A DNA stretch of 14,076 nucleotides, from assembly GCA_016868875.1 (NCBI GenBank), contig VGFN01000025.1, forward strand, positions 1 to 14,076, read 5' to 3'. The position numbers and the translations under genes were made by a program. This DNA comes from Bacteroidota bacterium. Lineage in GTDB: Bacteria > Bacteroidota > Bacteroidia > UBA7662. A model generated the notes under the pieces. That model saw only the letters and a list, made by a program, of their open reading frames with translations, was not told the origin of the DNA and made no database searches. Below, in pieces: positions 7,688-13,070 of the stretch (positions are counted from its first letter, which is position 1; each line of letters begins with the position of its first letter).

Positions 7688-8257
7688 GTGAAAAAGATTT
7701 TTTTTGTTTTTTCTGCGCCCAGTGGAGCCGGCAAAACCACTTTGGTTCGCTATTTGTTGAAGCGCTTTCCTTCGTTCAGGTTTTCGGTTTCTTATACCAG
7801 CAGACCCCTTCGGGGGCAAGAAGTGGATGGCGTTGATTATCATTTTGTGAAAGCGGAAGAGTTCCGCAATTTGATCCAAAAAGATTTTTTTGTGGAGTGG
7901 GAAGAGGTTTACCCTAACCACTTTTACGGAACCCCCAAGCAGACGGTTCTTGAGTGCATGGCGTCCAATACCGTGCTTGTATTGGATTTGGATGTTCAAG
8001 GCGGCTTAGAATTCAAGGAAAAATTTCCTTCGCAAACCTTAGCGATTTTTGTGGGGGTTTCCTCTTTAGCTGTTTTGGAGGAGCGGCTTTATAAGAGGGG
8101 TACAGACAGCGATTCCAAAATTCAAACCCGCCTTGCTAAAGCGGCCTTGGAAATTCAAAGCGCCCCTGAATTTGATGTCCTTTTAATTAATGATGTTTTG
8201 GAAAAGGCTTCGGAAGAACTACTGCTGATTATAGCGAACAACGGTTACCTTCCCTAA
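7688..8257 (+). CDS. gmk: Guanylate kinase
   Basis: Guanylate kinase phosphorylates GMP to GDP with ATP, an essential step for GTP and dGTP supply. The 189-residue length is normal. Residues 9-18 are the P-loop SAPSGAGKTT. The GMP-binding region SVSYTSRPLRGQEVDGVDYHF (split near residue 40) spans 33-53. VEWEEVYPNHFYGTP follows at about 69-83, and VLVLDLDVQGGLEFK carries the Walker-B-like strand. The arginine-containing lid lies in the segment RLYKRGTDSDSKIQTRL. The start is GTG at 7688, 5 bases after the yicC stop; the Lys-Lys-Ile-hydrophobic opening is typical of the family, so a later start is unlikely. The coding strand is T-rich. Confidence 0.97.
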   Translation: MKKIFFVFSAPSGAGKTTLVRYLLKRFPSFRFSVSYTSRPLRGQEVDGVDYHFVKAEEFRNLIQKDFFVEWEEVYPNHFYGTPKQTVLECMASNTVLVLDLDVQGGLEFKEKFPSQTLAIFVGVSSLAVLEERLYKRGTDSDSKIQTRLAKAALEIQSAPEFDVLLINDVLEKASEELLLIIANNGYLP

Positions 8258-8277
8258 TTTTTAGTTGTTATTTTTCT

Positions 8278-8856
8278 ATGAGATATACGGGTCTTTTTTT
8301 GGGTTCTTTCAATCCTGTTCATCAAGGGCATTTGATCTTGGCGGAGACTTTTGCTTCTTTGGAGGATATGAAGGAGGTTTGGTTGGTCGTAAGCCCACAA
8401 AATCCTTTTAAGTCGAACGAAAAGTTAATGGATTTCGAAACCCGTGTTCAATGGGCCCAAGAAGCCATTAAAGACAATCCAAAGCTTCGAGTGAGCAGCA
8501 TCGAAAAAGAGCTCTCTTTACCCTCGTATACCATCCACACCCTTGAAGTGCTGAAGGAATCTTATCCGGAACGCGATTTTGTTTTGCTGCTTGGCGAAGA
8601 TCAGTTAGCTGGATTTCATGGTTGGCATCGTTACCAGGAAATTCTCTCTCTCGTTCCCTTGTGGGTATATCCGCGTCACCATACGAATTCCCCACATCAA
8701 CAAGTAGAATTTCCTTTCCGTTTATTGGAAGCACCCAAAATTGACATTTCATCGACCTATATCCGCGAAAGAATTCTGTCAGGGCTTTCCGTTCGCTATT
8801 TACTGCCTGAAGCGATATGGATAAGTTGTTCAAAACACCCTTTCTGGTGTGGATAA
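8278..8856 (+). CDS. nadD: Nicotinate-nucleotide adenylyltransferase
   Basis: NadD adenylates nicotinate mononucleotide to deamido-NAD in NAD synthesis. The 192-residue product has the nucleotidyltransferase signature GSFNPVHQGHL at 9-19, where HQGH is the catalytic HxGH. It also has SPQNPFK at 39-45, LLLGEDQLAGFHGWHRYQEI near 103-122 and the ISSTYIRERI signature at 157-166. The family's usual end is reached at VRYLLPEAIW. The remaining dozen residues (ISCSKHPFWCG) are an atypical tail read through two DnaA-box-like 9-mers, and the stop codon is the last three bases of an exact TGTGGATAA. The gene lies 20 bases after gmk and is the last of the recX-yicC-gmk-nadD group, which reads towards the candidate origin. 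Confidence 0.95.
   Translation: MRYTGLFLGSFNPVHQGHLILAETFASLEDMKEVWLVVSPQNPFKSNEKLMDFETRVQWAQEAIKDNPKLRVSSIEKELSLPSYTIHTLEVLKESYPERDFVLLLGEDQLAGFHGWHRYQEILSLVPLWVYPRHHTNSPHQQVEFPFRLLEAPKIDISSTYIRERILSGLSVRYLLPEAIWISCSKHPFWCG
8848..8856 (-). promoter_or_regulatory. Exact DnaA box overlapping the nadD stop codon
   Basis: TGTGGATAA on the plus strand is the complement of TTATCCACA, the high-affinity DnaA box. Its last three bases are the nadD stop codon. A near copy in the same orientation, TATGGATAA, lies 32 bases upstream inside nadD. The sequence match is direct; binding is inferred from the consensus and the surrounding cluster. Confidence 0.6.
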
Positions 8857-8989
8857 GCAGCCCTTTCTTGGGTAAAGAAAGTTTACATTTCAAAAGTCAA
8901 AAATAAATCCCATGGATTTTTGCACAGCTATTTGCTAAAATTGAAAAGTTATAATTGTACTGTTTCTTATACACTTTTCCACATAGAAT

Positions 8990-9013
8990 TTATAGACCTT
9001 AATATAGACCTCA
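8990..9013. repeat. Imperfect 12-bp tandem duplication in the candidate origin
   Basis: TTATAGACCTTA (8990-9001) is followed directly by ATATAGACCTCA (9002-9013), identical at 10 of 12 positions. It sits just after the DnaA-box-like TTTTCCACA. Flanking it is a 7-bp inverted repeat, ATAGAAT (8983-8989) and ATTCTAT (9023-9029). The function is unknown; it may be an origin-specific binding site. Confidence 0.6.
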
Positions 9014-9037
9014 TATAAGAGGATTCTATTCAAAATA

Positions 9038-9061
9038 TGGTGGAGAAACTGGTGGATAAAT
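9038..9061. repeat. Second imperfect 12-bp tandem duplication with a DnaA-like box
   Basis: TGGTGGAGAAAC (9038-9049) is followed directly by TGGTGGATAAAT (9050-9061), identical at 10 of 12 positions. The second copy contains the one-mismatch DnaA box GGTGGATAA. About 15-30 bases further on, TTTCCACC and TTTCCACA (9076-9091) repeat the same core in the opposite orientation. This gives inverted pairs of GGTGGA/TCCACC that could be bound cooperatively or fold into a hairpin. Confidence 0.55.
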
Positions 9062-9100
9062 GTGTGGTAAGTTTTTTTCCACCTTTCCACAGCGCTAACA

Positions 9101-9135
9101 AATAAAAAAAAAAATAAATAATTAAATTTTTAAAA
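9101..9135. other. A/T-only tract, possible duplex-unwinding element
   Basis: These 35 consecutive bases contain no G or C, including an 11-base A run at 9104-9114 and a run of five T at 9127-9131. The tract lies directly after the DnaA-box-like sites and before the aminotransferase promoter. Such tracts next to DnaA boxes are where bacterial origins open. It could also act as an UP-like element for the downstream promoter. Confidence 0.45.
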
Positions 9136-9154
9136 GGCTTGTTCAAAGCTCTTC

Positions 9155-9186
9155 TTGATTCCCTTCGCGTCTTAAGCCTACCTTTG
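9155..9186 (+). promoter_or_regulatory. Candidate Bacteroidota promoter for the aminotransferase operon
   Basis: TTG at 9155-9157 and TACCTTTG at 9179-9186 are separated by 21 bases. This matches the Bacteroidota pattern of a -33 TTG and a -7 TAnnTTTG at the usual spacing. The -7 box ends 19 bases before the ATG at 9206, so a short 5' leader of roughly 12-16 bases is expected. It is the most complete promoter-like signal in the window and sits in the only long non-coding gap, before a six-gene operon. Confidence 0.6.
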
Positions 9187-9205
9187 GTTTTCTCTTTATC
9201 CTAGC

Positions 9206-10384
9206 ATGATGGCCCTGAAGCAAAGCATTTTTTCGCATATGAATGAACTTGCTTTGTTGCACAACGCAGTAAATCTTGGTCAGGGTTTTCCGGATCATGA
9301 TCCACCGCAGGGTTTAATTGATGCTGTGCATCGTTCTTTGGAAGACTCTGCTTTTCAATATTTTCCTTCTTCAGGTTATTTGGTTTTGCGTGATCAAATT
9401 TCCAGGATGCTTGCCCAGGATGTTTCCATTTCAGTGGATCCCATTTCTGAGATAACCATTACTGCGGGTGCTACTCAAGGTTTAGCGGACGCTATACGGT
9501 CTTTGGTCGGTGTTGGGGATGAGGTGATCTTGGTAGATCCATCGTATGATTCTTACACACCGGTTATCCTATCAACTGGGGCCAAGCTGCGTCGAATTTC
9601 GATGCTTTATGATGTTGATAAGGGTTTTTCGATGGATTGGCAGCGAATTTCTGATTCGATTACCAAATCAACTAAACTTTTTATACTGAATAATCCGCAT
9701 AACCCTAGCGGGTATTTAATGAATGCTTCAGATCACCATCATTTGGAGACTTTGATGGAAAAACATAGTCAACTTCACTTATTGGGGGACGAGGTTTATG
9801 CGCATATCGTTTTTGAAGGTTCTTTTCGTAGTTTTTTGAAAATGAGTTCTTTTAGAGAAAGAATTTTAGTGGTTCATTCGTTTGGTAAAACTTACCACTG
9901 CACGGGTTGGAAATTGGGTTTTGTGGCTGGCTCTCCAACATGGATGCAGAAATTTAGGAAGGCTCACGAATTTAATGTTTTTTGTGTTAATTCTTTGTTG
10001 CAAAAAGCTTTTGCTGATTTTCTTGCAACGGATCAATCGCGGCATGAAATTTCTTCCTTTTACTTGGAACAAAGAGATTGTATGATGGATTGGATTCGCA
10101 AGGGTCCTTTTCAAGCAATTCCTGTACAAAGCACTTATTTTCAATGGATTGATTATAGCCATTGGGCCAACCAAGGTGGGCACCTTGTTCAAGGAAATTC
10201 AGATTTAGAACAAGCTGAGATTTGGTGTCAAAAGGCAGGATTTGCTGCCATACCTTTTACCCCTTTTGTGGATACGAACAGCGGATGGAATCACCGCTTA
10301 ATGAGGCTTTGTTTCGCCAAGAGTAAGGAAAAAATAAGGCTCGCCTTTCAGAATTTATATAACGCATTGGGTCTTCAATCTTAG
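9206..10384 (+). CDS. PLP-dependent aminotransferase, methionine/kynurenine/glutamine transaminase type
   Basis: A 392-residue class I/II (fold type I) aminotransferase. Visible landmarks are NLGQGFPDHDPP (23-34), the substrate and cofactor region SSGYLVLR (55-62), TAGATQGLADAI (86-97), NNPHNPSG (162-169), GDEVYAHIVF (194-203) and the PLP lysine at 228 in SFGKTYHCTGWKLG. A C-terminal arginine in RLMRLCF probably binds the substrate carboxylate. The SFGKTYHxTGWK form is that of YbdL and mammalian KAT/GTK enzymes, which transaminate Met, Gln, Phe or kynurenine; which of these is used cannot be read from sequence. The neighbouring omega-amidase-like gene 6 bases downstream favours a Gln- or Met-dependent salvage role. 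A second ATG follows at 9209. The gene looks more A/T-rich, especially T-rich, than others in the window. Confidence 0.93.
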   Translation: MMALKQSIFSHMNELALLHNAVNLGQGFPDHDPPQGLIDAVHRSLEDSAFQYFPSSGYLVLRDQISRMLAQDVSISVDPISEITITAGATQGLADAIRSLVGVGDEVILVDPSYDSYTPVILSTGAKLRRISMLYDVDKGFSMDWQRISDSITKSTKLFILNNPHNPSGYLMNASDHHHLETLMEKHSQLHLLGDEVYAHIVFEGSFRSFLKMSSFRERILVVHSFGKTYHCTGWKLGFVAGSPTWMQKFRKAHEFNVFCVNSLLQKAFADFLATDQSRHEISSFYLEQRDCMMDWIRKGPFQAIPVQSTYFQWIDYSHWANQGGHLVQGNSDLEQAEIWCQKAGFAAIPFTPFVDTNSGWNHRLMRLCFAKSKEKIRLAFQNLYNALGLQS

Positions 10385-10390
10385 TAAGTT

Positions 10391-11194
10391 ATGCGCTTTA
10401 TTCTTTATCAAAACACGGCCCAATGGGGTAATCCTGTTGCTTCAATACAGAACCTTGAAGAAGGATTACTTTCATTGAAGGGCTCCTGGAGGAAAGGGGA
10501 TATTTTGGTTTTACCGGAAATGTTCAGCACGGGGTTTATCACCGAAGAATCACTCTTATCCGATAGAAACCAATTAATTGAAAATCAGGATTATACCCTC
10601 GGATGGATGCGTAAATTTTCCCAAGAAAATCTGGTCAGCGTGATGGGATCCATACCGTATTGGAATGGAGAATTTCTATTTAATCGTCTCTTTATAATCG
10701 AGGAAGGAAACGAGGCTACGCAAACGGAGCGCCCACATTATAATAAGCGCCATCTCTTTGGTATCGCTGGGGAGAATAACATGTACACCCCGGGCAAAGA
10801 GCGTGTAATTGTAGACAAAGGTGGTTGGCGCATGAGTTTGAGTATTTGTTACGATTTGCGTTTCCCGGTTTGGTTGCGGAACAGGGGCGATTACGACGTT
10901 TTGGTTTGTGTAGCGAATTGGCCTGTGGCAAGGGCCACCGCTTGGAGAGCCCTATTAATTGCCAGAGCTATCGAAAATCAATGCTATGTTCTTGGGGTTA
11001 ATCGTGTAGGTATTGATGGTACCCAAACGCCGTACGGTGGTGGTTCTTTGGTAGTTGGTCCTGATGGTTTAGTTTTGGAGGAAATGGACGACACAGAGGG
11101 TTATCTGTATTTTGAGCCCGATTTGCATTTCCTGAATAAATTCCGTAGGACCTATCCTTTCCTTAAGGACGCGGATGATTTCTGTTTAAATTAA
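10391..11194 (+). CDS. Nitrilase-family carbon-nitrogen hydrolase, omega-amidase (YafV-like)
   Basis: The 267-residue product has the nitrilase-superfamily catalytic triad: Glu43 in LPEMFSTGF, Lys119 in HYNKRHLFG and Cys153 in SICYDLRFPVW. ANWP (about 175-178) and the RAIENQCYVLGVNRVG stretch (about 191-207) follow, as in YafV and Nit2. Enzymes of this branch hydrolyse the omega-amides alpha-ketoglutaramate and alpha-ketosuccinamate. These are the keto products left when Gln or Asn is the amino donor, so pairing with the aminotransferase 6 bases upstream forms a plausible two-step transaminase/omega-amidase pathway that pulls transamination forward. No signal peptide is seen, so it should be cytoplasmic. 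Its stop codon shares one base with the next start (TAATG). Confidence 0.93.
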   Translation: MRFILYQNTAQWGNPVASIQNLEEGLLSLKGSWRKGDILVLPEMFSTGFITEESLLSDRNQLIENQDYTLGWMRKFSQENLVSVMGSIPYWNGEFLFNRLFIIEEGNEATQTERPHYNKRHLFGIAGENNMYTPGKERVIVDKGGWRMSLSICYDLRFPVWLRNRGDYDVLVCVANWPVARATAWRALLIARAIENQCYVLGVNRVGIDGTQTPYGGGSLVVGPDGLVLEEMDDTEGYLYFEPDLHFLNKFRRTYPFLKDADDFCLN

Positions 11195-11631
11195 TGGGCA
11201 TGGAAGGCAAAGACGAACCCCCAATAGAGCCGTTGCGTTTGGATATCCATGCACAACGACGTAATATTCAGGCCTCGCTTAATGAACAAGCCCGAGAATG
11301 GCAAGCCCTTCTTGAGTATTTGGAAAGAAAATTTGCCAAGCGCCCCGATATGAACGGGGTTTTGTTCCTGGTGGGATTGAATGTGCTTGGTTTGGGCCCG
11401 CAGGAATTTAGCAAAGAGCAGAAACAAGACCTTTTGCATATCGCTGTATGCGAGCTTTTGTCTTTTGCGGAATTTTATGAATTTGCTGGGCGTGATGACC
11501 AAGGCTGGCCGCATTACAAGGTTTTGCGAAGCCCTCAGGGGATGAGTTTAGCTGAACAGGAAGCGGTCTTGCGAGCTTGCGCTGTGGAGTATTTTAAAGA
11601 AGCGGATACAGACTTTAATTTTATCGCATGA
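11194..11631 (+). CDS. Conserved protein of unknown function, Bacteroidota type
   Basis: A 145-residue protein. The first 50 residues are polar and probably helical (HAQRRNIQASLNEQAREWQ). The core has a recognisable pattern: PDMNGVLFLVGLNVLGLG (51-68), FSKEQKQDLLHIAVCELLS (72-90) and YEFAGRDDQGWPHYKVL (95-111), followed by a helical end (SLAEQEAVLRACAVEYF). I recall proteins of this appearance across Bacteroidota with no assigned function. There is no signal peptide or clear membrane segment, so it is probably cytoplasmic. The His in LLHIA and the acidic GRDDQGWPH turn are candidate functional residues, but that is only a guess. The gene is held between the amidase (1-base overlap) and the peptidyl-prolyl isomerase (ATGA overlap). 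Confidence 0.85.
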   Translation: MGMEGKDEPPIEPLRLDIHAQRRNIQASLNEQAREWQALLEYLERKFAKRPDMNGVLFLVGLNVLGLGPQEFSKEQKQDLLHIAVCELLSFAEFYEFAGRDDQGWPHYKVLRSPQGMSLAEQEAVLRACAVEYFKEADTDFNFIA

Positions 11632-12311
11632 AAACATTGTGCAAATATTTCTTCATTATTCTTTTGAACTTAACCGCTATGTCGACCATCAACTCTGAAG
11701 CTATGGACCTTGGGCCCGTGGAAACGAAGGTCTATTTGGAAACCAATTATGGAAGACTGGTTCTTAAACTTTACAACAGCACCCCCCTTCATCGGGATAA
11801 TTTCCTGAAATTGGTTAAGGAGGGCTATTACGACGGCCTTCTTTTTCATCGGGTGATCAAAGATTTTATGATCCAGGGCGGCGACCCGGAATCCAAAAAC
11901 GCCATGAAGGGCGCTATGCTGGGCAACGGAGGGCCTGGTTATACAGTTCCTGCCGAATTTGTGGATAGCCTTATTCATCGCAAGGGGGCCTTGGCTGCCG
12001 CTCGTTTAGGGGACGGGATGAACCCCAAAAAGGAATCCAGCGGTAGTCAATTTTATATTGTTCAGGGTAGAGTATGGAGAGACGCAGATTTGGCCGCTAT
12101 GGAATCCAGAACCGGCCGCAAATACAGCGATGCACAGAAAAAATCGTACCGGGAAGAAGGCGGTACCCCTCATTTGGATGGAGGCTATACGGTCTTTGGA
12201 CAATTGGTGGAGGGCTTTGACGTTTTGGATCGTATAGCCACGACTCCTACGGGGGGCGGGGATCGTCCTAGCGAAGACGTTCGCATCCTGAAAGCGGGGC
12301 TAGTCAAATAA
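11628..12311 (+). CDS. Cyclophilin-type peptidyl-prolyl cis-trans isomerase, exported
   Basis: The 227-residue product catalyses proline isomerisation in folding proteins. An N-terminal Lys-containing start and hydrophobic run (YFFIILLNLTAMS, about 7-19) look like a signal peptide without an obvious lipobox, which places it in the periplasm or anchored there. The cyclophilin core begins near 33 (TKVYLETNYGRLVLKLY). It includes FHRVIKDFMIQGGD (73-86), with the catalytic Arg at 75, and SGSQFYIVQG (138-147). An insertion at about 148-185 (from RVWRDADLAAM to GTPHLDG), before GGYTVFGQLVEGFDVLDRI, separates it from minimal bacterial cyclophilins; I recall the same insertion in other Bacteroidota homologues. 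The stop directly abuts the exodeoxyribonuclease start with no spacer. Confidence 0.95.
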   Translation: MKTLCKYFFIILLNLTAMSTINSEAMDLGPVETKVYLETNYGRLVLKLYNSTPLHRDNFLKLVKEGYYDGLLFHRVIKDFMIQGGDPESKNAMKGAMLGNGGPGYTVPAEFVDSLIHRKGALAAARLGDGMNPKKESSGSQFYIVQGRVWRDADLAAMESRTGRKYSDAQKKSYREEGGTPHLDGGYTVFGQLVEGFDVLDRIATTPTGGGDRPSEDVRILKAGLVK

Positions 12312-13070
12312 ATGAAAAGCATATCGTACAACGTAAACGGCATTCGGGCCGCCGAAACCAAGGGCCTTAGCTCTTGGTTGTTGGAGCAGAACGCAGACCT
12401 TATAGCACTTCAAGAAACCAAGGCCTTTGAGCATCAATTTGATTGGTCACCACTTCAAGACGCGGGATATTTTGTACATACCGAATCCGCCGTTAAGCCC
12501 GGGTACAGCGGCGTTGCCGTCTTGTCACGGCAGGAACCCCTTGCGGTAGTTCATGGCGTCGGGGAATCCTGGATTGACAACGAAGGAAGGGTTTTGAGGC
12601 TGGATTTCAAGGATTTTTCTTTGATGTCGGTCTATATGCCCTCGGGTTCGTCGGGGGAAGAGCGTCAAGCTTACAAAATGAAATTTTTGGATTTCTTTGG
12701 TCCGTATGTTCAAGGGCTTGCTTTGCAGATTCCGGGCTTGGTGGTGTCTGGGGATTATAACATTTGTCACCAAGCAATCGATATTCATGATCCTATAGGG
12801 AATGCAAATTCTTCCGGTTTTCTTCCGGAAGAAAGGGCTTGGTTTGATGGCTTTTTGGAGAGAGGTTTTGTGGACCCTTATCGGAATCTTCACCCTGAGC
12901 GCGTGGGTTATTCTTGGTGGTCTTATCGACAGGGGGCAAGGGTCAAAAACAAAGGATGGCGTATTGATTATCAATGCGTTAGTACTTCATTGGCGCATAG
13001 AATTCAGGCCGCTGAAATTCACCCCGAGGCAGTTCATTCGGATCATTGTCCTGTTTCTTTGGTTTGGTGA
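12312..13070 (+). CDS. xth: Exodeoxyribonuclease III (AP endonuclease family)
   Basis: This enzyme of base-excision repair cleaves at abasic sites and removes 3' blocking groups. The 252-residue length is typical. Active-site landmarks of the exonuclease-endonuclease-phosphatase fold are all present: Asn in SYNVNGIR (5-12), Glu35 in LQETK, Tyr108 in YMPSG, Asp148 and Asn150 in GDYNICH, Asp219 in WRIDYQ and SDHCP with His245 at 243-247. No signal peptide is seen, so it is cytoplasmic. The start ATG follows the preceding TAA without a gap, and the TGA stop overlaps the next ATG by one base, so it is clearly co-transcribed. The link to the folding and amidase genes is probably operon economy rather than a shared pathway. 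Confidence 0.96.
   Translation: MKSISYNVNGIRAAETKGLSSWLLEQNADLIALQETKAFEHQFDWSPLQDAGYFVHTESAVKPGYSGVAVLSRQEPLAVVHGVGESWIDNEGRVLRLDFKDFSLMSVYMPSGSSGEERQAYKMKFLDFFGPYVQGLALQIPGLVVSGDYNICHQAIDIHDPIGNANSSGFLPEERAWFDGFLERGFVDPYRNLHPERVGYSWWSYRQGARVKNKGWRIDYQCVSTSLAHRIQAAEIHPEAVHSDHCPVSLVW

Larger units (their letters stand above)
8816..9135. other. Candidate chromosomal replication origin (oriC)
   Basis: The region combines a cluster of DnaA-box-like 9-mers with an A/T-only tract. Compared with TTATNCACA or its complement TGTGNATAA, 8848-8856 is an exact TGTGGATAA. One-mismatch copies are TATGGATAA (8816-8824), TTTTGCACA (8918-8926), TTATACACT (8967-8975), TTTTCCACA (8975-8983) and GGTGGATAA (9051-9059). 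Two weaker copies are TTTTCCACC (9075-9083) and CTTTCCACA (9083-9091). Right after the last box, 9101-9135 is 35 bases without G or C, a plausible duplex-unwinding element. The large gene groups on both sides point away from it, and G exceeds C on the plus strand to its right. No dnaA, dnaN or parAB is visible, so the call rests on motif clustering and strand bias. A cluster of regulatory DnaA sites is the main alternative. Confidence 0.6.

Noticed and set aside
8863..8881. Hairpin CTTTCTT-GGGTA-AAGAAAG as a terminator of nadD
   Set aside because: The 7-bp stem is perfect but almost all A-T pairs, and no clean T run follows; a terminator role is not supported. The 5-bp ACACC/GGTGT stem at 8835-8850 is also too short.
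8468..8893. Minus-strand open frame of 141 codons across the end of nadD and into the gap
   Set aside because: Antisense to well-supported nadD; low-complexity product with no motif.
9061..9070. TGTGTGGTAA as an additional DnaA box
   Set aside because: It matches TGTGNATAA only with an insertion or several mismatches, so I left it out of the box count.
8857..9205. The non-coding gap as an RNA gene or riboswitch
   Set aside because: Apart from short weak stems I see no stable structure, tRNA-like cloverleaf or known riboswitch core; the A/T-rich content fits an origin or promoter region better.
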